In this document: piece by piece, positions 31,885 through 42,280 of the stretch
Numbering within the stretch: the first letter of the stretch is position 1
Layout: the number at the start of each line of letters is the position of its first letter
NCBI RefSeq assembly: GCF_964656455.1
Contig: NC_135725.1
Coordinates: 47,933,688-47,997,687, forward strand
Origin: Halichoerus grypus
Lineage: Eukaryota; Chordata; Mammalia; Carnivora; Phocidae
Length of the DNA stretch: 64,000 bases
Direction of reading: 5' to 3'
Program-made: the position numbers and the translations under genes
Notes under the pieces: generated by a model
What the model was told of the DNA's origin: nothing
Databases searched by the model: none
Seen by the model: the letters and a program-made list of their open reading frames with translations, nothing else

Positions 31885-32565
31885 AGATGTGTCTTAACAT
31901 ATAATTGTAATTTCACTTATTTAAGCCAAGTATTCTAGTTCAGTGGAGTTGGCCAAACACAGTGAAATCCTTGAGATCTCAAGACCGTGACTTCATTGCT
32001 CTCATTTTCATGCTACTTCCTTTAAGCAAGTCTGTTGACTGACTGGAGACTTTTTAGCAACGTATATTATGCTGACTTCACCTTCATGTGCCCTCAGGGC
32101 TAGCAGCCATCAAATCAGGGAGCAAAGAAGTGTGTTGGTGGGAAATAAATGAGGAAGAACAAGAACAAAAAAGTGGCCTGAGCTCACTCAATGACAATAT
32201 TTATTGTATGGAACAATGATCATGCTTCAGACGTGTTTGTTCTCTGTTATTCTGTAAATATGGAAGAAATGTCATTGCTCAATAGCTGTCTCGATCACTT
32301 ACCTGATAGACTTGTGAGGTAGAGCCGTCTCTGGGTGCCTTCAAAATACAGTGATATTTTTGCTTTGAAGCTTTTATGAGGAGCGCCAGATTGGGTCAGT
32401 CATGGAGTGAAAAATAGCACCACCTATTGGCTAGTTGTGTATAACAAAATACCTCATCATGTTCTTGGCACCATTTATGGAGAATTTTCCACGGGCTTGA
32501 GATTTAGTGGAGAAGTTAAAATGACAACCAACACCCCAATCCTAGTAGATTGCAAATCTCTGCGA
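31885..32565. other. Unique sequence
   Basis: Nothing recognised. Confidence 0.4.
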
Positions 32566-32569
32566 GGCA

Positions 32570-32805
32570 GCATGGAACTTTAGCATGAGCTCGAGCTTCG
32601 GGCTGGGTCAGACTTCCGTCTTGGTTTTAAAGTCAGTAGCTGTGTGACCTTGGCACTCCTGTTGAACTTCTCTGAGGAAATTACCTCAGAAATATGGGTA
32701 ATAAAACCTTCCACCTAGGTTGTTGTGAGGACGCCATGGGACCAACATTCTGATGACCTGTAGTGTAGTGTAGTATAGTGTAGATGCTCCATAAATATGA
32801 TTGCC
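32570..32805 (+). mobile_element. MIR SINE, sense, with a (TGTAG)n expansion
   Basis: GTCAGTAGCTGTGTGACCTT, AACTTCTCTGAGGAAATTAC, CACCTAGGTTGTTGTGAGGA and AGATGCTCCATAAATATG fit MIR. A short TGTAG repeat at 32759-32783 replaces part of the 3' domain. Confidence 0.82.
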
Positions 32806-33139
32806 TTGTTTTATTCTTTGCATGTCTCTTTCTTTCCAGTCTCTTGGTGCCATTTGGGAGTCCAGATTTACAGGCCTGAATTATTTTGCAGATAGCAAGT
32901 CAGATACTGGAGGAGGCATAAGCTATTTGAGGACTTTGGCTCTTTCTGCTAAATGGAGGCCCAGGCCAGAGTCAGTATTTCTGCTTTGCAGCACATTGGC
33001 CGGCTGTGCCAGCAGGTCGGATATGCTGAGAGCAGGGGATACCAGTGAGTGCTTCCCAGTGACCCGCTGCGTATGGATGTGCTTCGAAAAGTGGCAAGGG
33101 CTCTAGGATCATACCGTCATCACTACCATTGTTGTCAGC

Positions 33140-33210
33140 ATTTATCCTTTTTCCTTTTCATTTCACAGATTAGGAAACTGAGACATGGGAAGACGAGGGT
33201 GATTTTCCCT
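33140..33210 (-). mobile_element. MIR fragment, antisense
   Basis: CATTTCACAGATTAGGAAAC and TGAGACATGGGAAGACGAGG match the MIR complement core only. Confidence 0.55.
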
Positions 33211-33229
33211 GAGCACATACATCAGTATC

Positions 33230-33460
33230 CTCCTCCTCATCATAGCAGCAAACATAGTGCTTGCCTCATGCCAACTACCGACCTAGGCACTTTACATGCA
33301 TTACCGGTAATCACATAATCTTCGGAACAACCTTATGAAGTGGTTTCTATTATCCCTGTCTTATAGATGAAGACACAGAAGCTCAGAGAGGACACACAGC
33401 TGTTCAGTGACTGGGATTTGAGCCCTAGCTCAATCCTGACTCTAGAGTAGTCACTTTGGC
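33230..33460 (-). mobile_element. MIR SINE, antisense
   Basis: CTAGGCACTTTACATGCATT, GAACAACCTTATGAAGTGG, CTTATAGATGAAGACACAGA, AGCTCAGAGAGGACACACAG and GGGATTTGAGCCCTAGCTC run through the MIR complement. Confidence 0.9.
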
Positions 33461-34700
33461 AACTATGTTATACACATACACAGGAAAATAAAACCGAGAT
33501 CAGAGGATGAACACAGTTCTCTCTCAAACAAAACACCAGCATTTCAGCAACAACGGAAAGGACTACATTCACAATTATGTGGCTCCTGGTCACTGCTGAG
33601 ATATATAAGCAGAGGCGGCATTACTGATAACATTGTAAAGGGAAACAAAGCAAACTGCACAACAAGAAATATTAGACTATGTTCCCACTTCATAAAACTT
33701 ATATATAATATATGCACACAAAATACACCGAACAAACTCATAAACACTTGCCGTATATAGTCATTTTTTTTAATTTTTAAGGAACATATATTAAATAATT
33801 TAGGACAACCTACAGTAATTTTTTTTTTAATTTGGAAAAGCTTAGGAAGATTAATTACATTTTCTGAGGTCCCCACTAAAAGCCAAGATTTGAATCCATC
33901 TCTGTCTGACTTGAAGTCTAGTCTTTATTTCAGAAAACAACGATCCCACTTTTTAGGGGATTAAGAAGGGAATCAGTAAACAAAACCTGGAAGTAGTAGG
34001 CATAGAATACTAAGTTGTAGGAGACAAGAAGCTTCTAAAGTAGCAAAGAGCAGATTTGGGGAGTATGACTCGATAGTGACAAAGGGCACAGTTAAGTCCG
34101 TTGGAGCTAAATGGTGACAAAGCAGGGTTGTTGAAGACGGATGACCACACCTTGGCAAGTACAGATGTGGAATCAAGATAGAGTTGCTGCCTTTCTCTTT
34201 TAAAAGCCCTCTGTAACCGACAAATATGCTCCTAAGCCAATATTATGCTTATTTCTGTCTTTTAAGCTATTTTGATTTTTTAAGTCACTTTTTATCCTTT
34301 CTCAATATTTGTCCTTTGGGGATGAAATTTCCTTCTTTATTTTCCCATGTAAGCTAGAAGTCATATTTGTTTTTGGGAATAGATTCTGTGGTCCTGGCTA
34401 CTTGGGTATGGCATGGAGTCTAGCCACGTTTAGGGCCAGCGGTGGTCTTAGCTGACTTAGAACCTGATAACATTATTTATACAAGTGTAGTCTGCCTCCA
34501 AGATAGAGGGAGGTGTTTTATGACCACAGGCTTTATGAGTTGTAGCTATAAAATAATCAATCTTTTAAAGCAAACAGAGCACAATGTCTATTTCCAAATG
34601 TGAATTGTCCTTCAGAGCTGTGACCCTTGGAAACTTTTCACACATATTGGCATAAAACATATTTAAACTTTTCAGTGGAAACATCTTTCAGACCCAGTTT
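33461..34700. other. Unique AT-rich sequence
   Basis: No gene. Bases 33865-33930 may hold a scrap of MIR complement (CAAGATTTGAATCCATCTC). The 110-codon minus frame at 33544-33876 is AT-driven. Confidence 0.4.
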
Positions 34701-34701
34701 A

Positions 34702-34733
34702 TCTCTCTCTCTCTCTCTCTCACACACACGCAC
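34702..34733. repeat. (TC)n(AC)n compound microsatellite
   Basis: TCTC repeat followed directly by ACAC repeat. Confidence 0.95.
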
Positions 34734-34734
34734 A

Positions 34735-36805
34735 TTATTTTAAAGTACACTTTATTTTTTAACAGAAAATGCTTTATCTTGCTTGATAACCAATTTTATT
34801 TCCCAGAGGGACTGGCTGTGACTATCTCTTGGCGATCCGAAAAATCAGATCCATCATTAAAAGACAGAGTGTTACCACTGAAGAGGTAAAAAAAAAAATG
34901 GGGTGCTGATTCTGAAGACCCTACCCAGGGAAGAACAGCAAAGTATTTGGAGTATGTGCTGGGACAACTGAATGATTTGCTTATCGTTAGCCAGGAGCTG
35001 GAGAGAGGTGGACATGTGGCTCCTGGACTGAGTTGAGAGATACCATGCAAGAAAAGAAGAGGAGCCCGAGAGATTTCTGCAAGTTCTGATGGATATAGCA
35101 GCTTCACTTATGGGGAAACAGACTGGGCTAAGACAGGAAGGACCCCTTCAGGATGCAGATTATGGCTGGTACTTTCACTGTTCTTTTTCCTGATTCTTCC
35201 TTATTCTTTTTATTATCGTTTCACTTCGGTTAGATGTTGCTTAGTAAAGCTAAATCTCAACACATATCATTCCTAAAGAATTTTGGCGAGATTTCCAAAG
35301 AGTGTCCCAGAGGTTGTTCGTGTTTCATGACTTTCTGGTCTGATCTGAAGTCACCACCCATCTTGGAGTTTCAAGGGAGACATGGTGCGCAAGGTGTATG
35401 GAAAGGGGCAATCTTTAGGTAGCACTGGGCTTCCCTGTCTAGTTTCTGGATCAGAGAAGTGCAAATACCCACTTTTCATGTGTATCCTATGGACAGCGGA
35501 GCTGACTTGAGGAGCAGATGATCTTTCTCTTTCATCTCTAATAAATAATGGTGCTTAGAGCAACGTGGAAACAAATTCCACCACTGGGTATGGTGGAAAA
35601 AGCTGAGCCCTGTGGACTGTGTGGCTTCTGCTGTTGTCCACAGCATTTCCTCTCTTGTCTCAGACGTTCCTGCCTCCTCAGGTGGGAGCAGTTGCAGGTC
35701 CCGGGACATGTCTGGGTTCTCCCGCTCCGAGGATGAGGTGGCGGCCATGGTGGAGCAGTCTTTCTAGCAGGGATTCCATGATGCAGAAGGTCTATCTTTA
35801 CCACGGAGTAAGCTGGGGCAACCAGTCTCAGCAACTAAGTGATTTCCTTGTTGATATGAGGTGAGGAAAAGATGAATAGCTTTGGGGAAAGAAACTGTGA
35901 GGCTAGAAAGGAAGAAGAAAAAGGAGTTAAGCATTGGGGAAGACATACAAGCTGGAAGAAATATCAAGGTAGACGAGTTGCTTTTTCAGTTTGACATGGA
36001 GACACGGTGAGATAATCTTTCCATCCTAAATTAGGAAAGCCCTGGTGTCTCTCCCGCCCCGGGGAGCACCAGCCATTATATTGAGCCCGTACATAAAGAT
36101 AGCCAACTTACGTGCCCTAAATCCCATCCTGTGGTGAGAGGCCCGAAAATTCTAGGGGCCAGAGTCAATACCTGTAGCGTACACATAAGAGGTGGTGCCC
36201 TCAAATAGGATTAGGGCGTCTCGCCACCTTTGGTTATGGGTGTTTCTCTGTAAATGTGGTATGGGATCCGACCAGTTCACCCGATTTTTTTTTTTAAACA
36301 AAACTGCAGGCCATCTTTGAGAAAAACTCAGCCTAAACAATGGAAATATATATATATATTCATCTGCACATTGAATTCACATCGAGCAAAGCCAACACAT
36401 ACCATGGAGTGGTTCTGATAACCCGCAGTGGCTTGTCTTCTATTCCAAACCATTAGGATGATGATAATTATGGTCCGGCGAATGCTTGGTCTGGGTTGTT
36501 CCGTTTGTGGGTTTGTTTCTTCCTGTCCTCTGGTTTTGAGTCACCTGCTGATCTGTGTCAGTATCAGGGGGCTGGGGTCACATCATGCACTCTCCAGGTT
36601 TTACGGGTCACCTTCTTGAATCAAAGCTGATTTTCCACAGAAGAGGTTTCTGTCTCCGGCAATTGTTCAAAACTAACATCTTAAATGTAGATGCTTCAAC
36701 TGTGTTTACGGGCATTGTGCAGGCTCTTACTTTTCTTAGCTTTGAATTCTTCAGATATGGGCTATGCTGGGGTGTGATTCCTGTGTTTTTCAAGGGTGAT
36801 TTGCC
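34735..36805. other. Long unique stretch, nothing named
   Basis: About 2 kb with no repeat family that I recognise apart from a short (AT)n at 36346-36360. Open frames of 81-103 codons on both strands overlap each other at 35476-35864, and none shows a domain. A slightly GC-richer patch at 35600-35770 contains only a few CpGs. Confidence 0.4.
36346..36360. repeat. Short (AT)n repeat
   Basis: About seven AT units. Confidence 0.9.
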
Positions 36806-36810
36806 AGTCG

Positions 36811-36886
36811 TCTTGACCAATGTGCATGCACAAGTTGCCTGTGACTGGGGCTGTGGTGGCAAGGGCTTTAGAGACGTGTGACTTTT
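36811..36886. repeat. Left copy of a long direct repeat flanking an L1
   Basis: It runs TCTTGACCAA..GCCTGTGACTGGGGCT..GGGCTTTAGAGACG..GTGACTTTT. The second copy begins at 37276. This copy carries an extra 10-11 bases (around GTGGTGGCAAG) in the middle. Confidence 0.88.
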
Positions 36887-37275
36887 AATTTTTATTTATT
36901 TTAAATTTTAATTTATTTAAATTCAATTAATTAACATACAGTGTATTATTAGTTTCCGAGGTGGACGTCAGTGATTCATCAGTTGCATATAACACCCAGT
37001 GCTCATCACATCACGTGCCCTCCTTAGTGCCCATCACCCAGTTACCCCAGCCCCCCACTGGCCTCCCCTCCAGCAACCCTCAGGTTGTTTCCTGTAGTTA
37101 AGAGTCTCTTATGGTGTGTCTCCCTCTCTGATTTCGTCTTATTTTATTTTTCCCTCCCTTCCCCTATGATCCTCTGTTTTGTTTCTTAAATTTCACATAT
37201 GAGTGAGACCATAAAATTGTCTTTCTCTGATTGACTTATTTTGCTTAGCATAATATCCCCTAGTTCCACAAATCA
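36887..37275 (-). mobile_element. Carnivore L1 3' end, antisense, 5'-truncated
   Basis: From the complementary A tail (AATTTTTATTTATTTTAAAT) it runs through TTAACATACAGTGTATTATT, AGTGATTCATCAGTTGCATA, TAACACCCAGTGCTCATCAC, CATCACCCAGTTACCCCAGC and TTAAGAGTCTCTTATGGTG to GACTTATTTTGCTTAGCATA. This is the 3' UTR of the lineage-specific carnivore L1. It abuts direct repeats on both sides. Confidence 0.9.
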
Positions 37276-37338
37276 TCTTGACCAACATCTGTGCACAATT
37301 TGCCTGTGACTGGGGCTTTAGAGATGTCCATGGCTTTT
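37276..37338. repeat. Right copy of the long direct repeat, interrupted by a SINE
   Basis: TCTTGACCAA..TTTGCCTGTGACTGGGGC..TTTAGAGATG matches 36811-36886 with scattered changes. It is cut at its right end by the SINE that follows, and the rest (GAGACATCTGTGACTTTT) lies after that SINE at 37541-37558. Confidence 0.88.
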
Positions 37339-37540
37339 TTTTCTAAGATTTTATTTATTTATTTGACACAGAGAAAGAGAGAGAAAATGAGAGCACAAGC
37401 AGGGGGAGCAGCAGAGGGAGAGGGAGAAGCAGACTGCCCACCGAGCAAGGAGCCCAATGCAAGACTCGAACCCAGGACCCCAGGATCATGACCTGAGCCG
37501 AAGGCAGATGCCTAACCGACTGAGCCACCCAGGTGTCCCC
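37339..37540 (-). mobile_element. SINEC, antisense, inserted in the repeat copy
   Basis: TTCTAAGATTTTATTTATTT, GAGAGCACAAGCAGGGGGAG, CAGGATCATGACCTGAGCCG and TGAGCCACCCAGGTGTCCCC. The TSD is GAGATGTCCATGGCTTTT (37321-37338) against GAGACATCTGTGACTTTT (37541-37558). Confidence 0.95.
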
Positions 37541-37559
37541 GAGACATCTGTGACTTTTG

Positions 37560-37875
37560 ATGGAAGGAAACAGTTTCCTACTGAGAGTCATTTAATCCTT
37601 AAATCCGTCTAGTCTGTCTGTGAGTCCCATGTTGCCTTTATGGTTGCTCAGCTCTGTTGAATACCATCCTCTTGCTATTTAGTGAAGATTCTGCTGTTTT
37701 TTGAAACCCTACAAGTGGGTCCATCTCTGTGTCTCTCTCTCTCTCTTACACATACAAATATAACAATGAGTGACTCATAAATATGAAAAGTAAAATTTTG
37801 AATTTTCATTCAGAAAAATCAACATTATTGGCAAGGAGCTGGTATCATATTTCTAAAGTGGAAATTCATGAAGAA
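37560..37875. other. Unique sequence
   Basis: Nothing recognised. A short TCTC run lies at about 37733-37746. Confidence 0.4.
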
Positions 37876-37879
37876 AATA

Positions 37880-38065
37880 GATTCTTAAGCACTTACTAAG
37901 GCCAGGGACATTTTACCAGCATTTTCTCATTTAACTTCTGACAACTTTTAAAGACAGATTTGCCTTACTCTAGCGATGAAGCTCTCAGATGTGAAGTAGC
38001 TTGCCAAGGCCGCGGTAAGCGCAGGGCCCTGCTGCCTCTGACACCCGAGGTCCCACACTGTTAAT
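37880..38065 (-). mobile_element. MIR SINE, antisense
   Basis: TAAGCACTTACTAAGGCCAG, CATTTTCTCATTTAACTTCT, GATGAAGCTCTCAGATGTGA and AGTAGCTTGCCAAGGCCG fit the MIR complement. Confidence 0.8.
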
Positions 38066-38069
38066 TATT

Positions 38070-38734
38070 CTCTATCCTGGACTTGAGCTAATTTGCAGCT
38101 CTTTATTGCATTAAATTTATAATCCTGGTTTCATCATCGTAAAAACAATAATAATCACACAACATGACTATTATTTGCAGTGGCCTCTGGCCAAGGCTGT
38201 TTGATCCAGAGTCAAAACCTCATATTTGTATAGTGCTTTTACTTTGTCAAAATCTAATAAGGGTGGTTTTCATATCTGAGGACAACCAAAGCGATCTCTC
38301 TCTGTTTAGTATAGTGACATATCAAATTGTTAATTTCATATATTTGAGTCAGTTTCTAGACTTCTCATTCTCTGTGTCTTAGGAAGTTGGGAGCTTAAAA
38401 ATGCTTTTGAAAAATGTCTTCTCCAAGGACAGGACATGGTTAGGTGTCCCTTTTAAAGGAAAAGCTTCTTAGTGAGAAAGTGGAGATAAGAATTCATGTC
38501 CCTAACTGAGAGTTTATTGTCCTTTTTAATAATGCCCTACAATCTGGTGTCTATTCTGTCTAAAGACATGGGATCCTTGTCTATTAATAGCCCTGCTATT
38601 AATAATGTGCAGTGACTGGCTAGGCCAAGATTTTACTGGTGTTTTGGAAAACTGAAAAGATTTCAGAGTTCTATCTTAGAAAGCCTTTGGAGTTTCTTCA
38701 ACATGTTATATGATTAGCAACTGAAACTATGACA
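38070..38734. other. Unique sequence
   Basis: Nothing recognised. Confidence 0.4.
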
Positions 38735-38745
38735 AGAAGGAAGGA

Positions 38746-38972
38746 GGGGCATCTGGGTGGTTCAGTCGGTTAAGTGTCTGCCTTCGGCTCAGGTCATGAT
38801 CTCAGGGTCCCGGGATCAAGCCCCATGTCAGGCTTCCCCCTCGGCAGGGAGTCTGCTTCTCCCTCTCCCTATGTCCCTCCCCACCATTCATGCTCTCTCT
38901 TGCTCTCTCAAATAAATAAATAAAATCTTTAAAGAAAATAAATAAAAATAAAATAAAATATATTAAAAAAAA
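38746..38972 (+). mobile_element. SINEC, sense, with a long A/T-rich tail
   Basis: GGGGCATCTGGGTGGTTCAG, CAGGGTCCCGGGATCAAGCC and AAATAAATAAATAAAATCTT, then a tail of AAATAAA-type units. The 11-bp TSD AGAAGGAAGGA is exact (38735-38745 and 38973-38983). Confidence 0.97.
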
Positions 38973-38984
38973 AGAAGGAAGGAA

Positions 38985-39170
38985 ATGAACATGCATTGAG
39001 AATCTATTATTTGCCAGACATATGAGTAGGCACTTTTCCTATAATAACCTTGTGAAGCTGATATGAACTCCACTTTGCAGGGGATGAAAGGTCAGAGAAA
39101 TTAGTCATTTCCCCCAAGTTGAACCCTAAGAGGGTTTGAAGGTAGTCTGTGCAATGCCAAAGACTTTACC
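38985..39170 (-). mobile_element. MIR SINE, antisense
   Basis: GCATTGAGAATCTATTATTT, GCCAGACATATGAGTAGGCA, AATAACCTTGTGAAGCTGAT and GGGGATGAAAGGTCAGAGAA fit the MIR complement. The SINE before it landed at its edge. Confidence 0.85.
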
Positions 39171-39439
39171 CTTTTTATTTCTTTGCTTCCATGTAGTTTG
39201 AAAAATCAAATATATAGCATTTCATGTGTGGGCCACCTCAACAAGAGAACTGGGCACTCACTAAAGTAACTCACACTAAAAATAAACACCCCTCTTCCAC
39301 CCACGAGCTTCCCAAGGTTGCAAAGAGGAACACTGGAGGTCTGCTGAGCATAGGAATGCTTCCTACAGTAATCTGACATCAGAGGATGATCGTTTAGATG
39401 ATTTTTTTTTCTTTTCTGAGTTTGTCTCTCTGATGTCAT

Positions 39440-39560
39440 ATACATTTTTGAAGTTTTTTTATGATGAAAATTTTCAAGCACACACCAAAGTAGAGAAAAC
39501 AGAATGTGGAGAAACTGGGTGCCTAGACCTGGCTTCAATAACTTCTGTTGTAATTGTATG
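39440..39560. mobile_element. Possible old L1M 3' remnant
   Basis: ATGATGAAAATTTTCAAGCA and CACCAAAGTAGAGAAAACAG resemble the 'aaatttcaaacatatacaaaagtagag' block common in old L1M 3' ends. Confidence 0.4.
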
Positions 39561-41160
39561 CTCTATATCACACTGACATAAATTATGGTGTGTCTGCATT
39601 TGGTGGTGAGTAGATAATGAACCATATGCTTTTAGGCCCTCGTTCTTACCCCAGTACAGGATGGATATTTGTTCCTCCAATACAAAGTCTTAATGGATTA
39701 TCAGTAATGACGTCTTAAAAAAGCATAGTGAGAGACAACAATAAATCAGCTATCAATATAAGGTACAGTAGGGATATAAATACTTCACTTTGAAGGCCAG
39801 GAGAAGAGTGTGAGGACTATGAGAATTAGGAGTGTGGGAACAAAGGGCCATTTGGAGCCATTCTTTTCCCGTGGGTGCACGTGTGTTGATTCCATTCAAT
39901 GTTGGGAAGGGCATCGAAAGGGCACAACTATCAGGAAAAGATCCCTGGATTACCCGAGAGACGCAAGACGCAATTGTCCTTTGTTACGTGGGGTGTTTGC
40001 CTTTGGTATCATAGCTTATTTGCCTTGAGAGAAATGGAGAGTCAAGGAAAGAAATGTGTTATGCTGTCATTTTTCAGTTATCCACATAAATGTCTGGGAA
40101 CAGGGGCATGGATTCTAGACGACGATAAAAAACATTTGTATTTGACTTTGGAGTGTGTTGCCATACTTACCTACGTTTGTCTGTGAGGTGTGTCCGTCCT
40201 GGAAATTCCCTTTAAAAGCCATAGAAGGCCATTCTGTGGCGGCCAGTCTCTGTTGGAGCTGCTTTCTTGTTCTACCAACCTGCAGCCCTACACCTCCCCC
40301 GCCCCCCTCTCGGTCTGTCCATCTCCTTCTCTGGTTTGACCCAAATGGTTGCAGAAGGTCCTGGTTCTTATACTAGAAATACACATTTAAAATATTGACA
40401 AAATTGGAATTAGGCAGATGAGGTTCTCAGCGTGTAGCTGGGATTTTCCAAAACAATCCAGTTAACAGGCTTGAAAGCGTTTGTCAAGTCTGTTCTCAAA
40501 TACAGTTACTGAAGACTTTGGACATCATAGACCTTCTGCCCATTCTCCTTGTCAACAGGGGTTCCAGCTCTATCAGCAACTTCCTCCCAGCTCCAGTTTT
40601 CACATGATAATGCGTCTATCTCACCCGCTGGGTTCTGTCTGCTGGCCCCTCCCACCCTGGTACTGGGAAGGTTTTTTTTTTTTTTTTTTTCCTGATATTG
40701 TCCTCACAACAAATTGTCGGAAGAGAAGATAAGGTTTTCTCTAACAGCAACAACCTAGGACACTGCACAGGTGTTTCTGTTTATGCATGTCATGCAGGGA
40801 GGGAAAAAAAAAACTTGTTCTAATCTGCCTATGAATTCAGAATCCAAACCCAAACAAATTAGTCCTTTACTTCACTGTGTAGACCAGGCATGCTTTTATT
40901 TGAGGACTCAAGCTATTAAAAAAGCAAAGCACAGGACTTACGGACACAGAGATTTTCCCATCCCGAATCACCTGGGACTGTTTTTATTTCACTGCCTCTG
41001 TTTCTTTGCTGCGTGAGTGCGTGTGCTTTGCTGGATCATTTGTCCTGATTTTAGTTCAAATGTGCAGTCATCATACTTATGGGGTAATACAAAGTAATAT
41101 AAGATACCTTGCTTCTGCATTGAAGAGAGTTGTCTCTGTGTGGGTGAAATAATAAATACG
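39561..41160. other. Unique sequence
   Basis: No gene or named repeat. T runs lie at about 40672-40690. Overlapping open frames of 60-95 codons at 39810-40376 are in different frames of the same DNA and show no domain. Confidence 0.4.
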
Positions 41161-41164
41161 ACAA

Positions 41165-41400
41165 GAATAATAAAAACCAGTATTTCTTAGGTGTTTACTC
41201 TCTACCAGCACTGTACAGAGTGCTTTACTTGCATTACCTCAGTCTATCCTCACAATATCCCTATTAGGTAAATTCCATTATAATCCTCACTTTACAGAAA
41301 GGGGCACTGAAGCTTAATGGAGTTAGTTGACCCACCTCACAGCAGTAAGAGCAGAGCTGGGGTTTGAGCACAGAGAGAATGACTCCAAAACACAAGCTCT
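41165..41400 (-). mobile_element. MIR SINE, antisense
   Basis: GTGTTTACTCTCTACCAGCA, CTGTACAGAGTGCTTTACTT, CACAATATCCCTATTAGGTA, CACTTTACAGAAAGGGGCAC and GAGCTGGGGTTTGAGCACAG run through the MIR complement. Confidence 0.92.

Positions 41401-41401
<1 letters not shown>

Positions 41402-41436
<35 letters not shown>
41402..41436. repeat. (AC)n microsatellite
   Basis: About 17 AC units at the head side of the MIR. Confidence 0.97.
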
Positions 41437-41439
<3 letters not shown>

Positions 41440-41440
<1 letters not shown>

Positions 41441-42034
41441 ACAGCTGCTGAACATGGACCCAAGGCAAAATAGCCTTGAGCAGAGGAACCATGCATGAGA
41501 GTGAAGCTTGGGGATAAAGGTGGAGATGGGCATGAACCAGGCTGGTTGGGGTTGGTCAGGATGGGCTCAGGGGGCAAGATCAGTTTGAAGGAGGCAAAGG
41601 AGATAGGAAAATAGTGGTAGAGATGGGGGGAGGGGTCAGCGGATGAGGTAAGTAAAGGTAGCAGAGGAGATTTTAGGTCCAAAAAAGAAGTTGGGAACAT
41701 TTGGGGACAGTGGAAACATCACTAGGCTACATGTCATTTAAGAAAAAATGGTGGTCTATTGCTTTGCTTTTTAATAGCAATGTGCCTATCATATAGACTA
41801 ATGGGAAGCTATACAATCTACAGGTTTTAGAGGCTTCCATCTCCCTGTTGGGTTAGAATTGGGGTCTTACTTCTTTATCTGCTCTTTTGATGGGAGAAGT
41901 TTTCTTGAGATTTATTGAAGGAAGTGAAGCCCATGTATGCTTTTGAATTTGATGACTATTATTTATTGCCATATCTTACTATAAATTATTCTTTTTTTCA
42001 GTCTTATTTGAAACACATTAGGAATCTAATGTAT
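41440..42034. other. Unique sequence
   Basis: Purine-rich to 41700. It might include decayed L2, but nothing is clear. Confidence 0.35.
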
Positions 42035-42052
42035 AAAAGATAGTAACCATGA

Positions 42053-42262
42053 GGGGTGCCTGAGTGGCTCATTTGGTTAAGTGTCCGACTCTTGATTTTG
42101 GCTCAGGTCATGATCTCTGGGTCCTGGGATCTAGCCTTGCATCTGGCTCCATGCTCAGCTCAGAGTCTGCTTGGGATTCTCTCTCTCCCTCCCCCCGCTG
42201 CCCCTCCCCCCACTTGCACTCTCTCTCTCTCTCTCTCTCAATCAATCAATCAAATCTTTAAA
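42053..42262 (+). mobile_element. SINEC, sense, older subtype
   Basis: GGGGTGCCTGAGTGGCTCAT, CGACTCTTGATTTTGGCTCA, CATGCTCAGCTCAGAGTCTG and a (CAAT)n-like tail end. The TSD AAAAGATAGTAACCATGA (42035-42052) has one change in its right copy (42263-42280). Confidence 0.96.
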
Positions 42263-42280
42263 AAAAGATAGTAACCTTGA

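Noticed and set aside
35476..35864. Cluster of overlapping 60-98 codon frames on both strands
   Set aside because: They overlap in several frames, match nothing known to me and lie in only mildly GC-richer DNA without CpG-island density.
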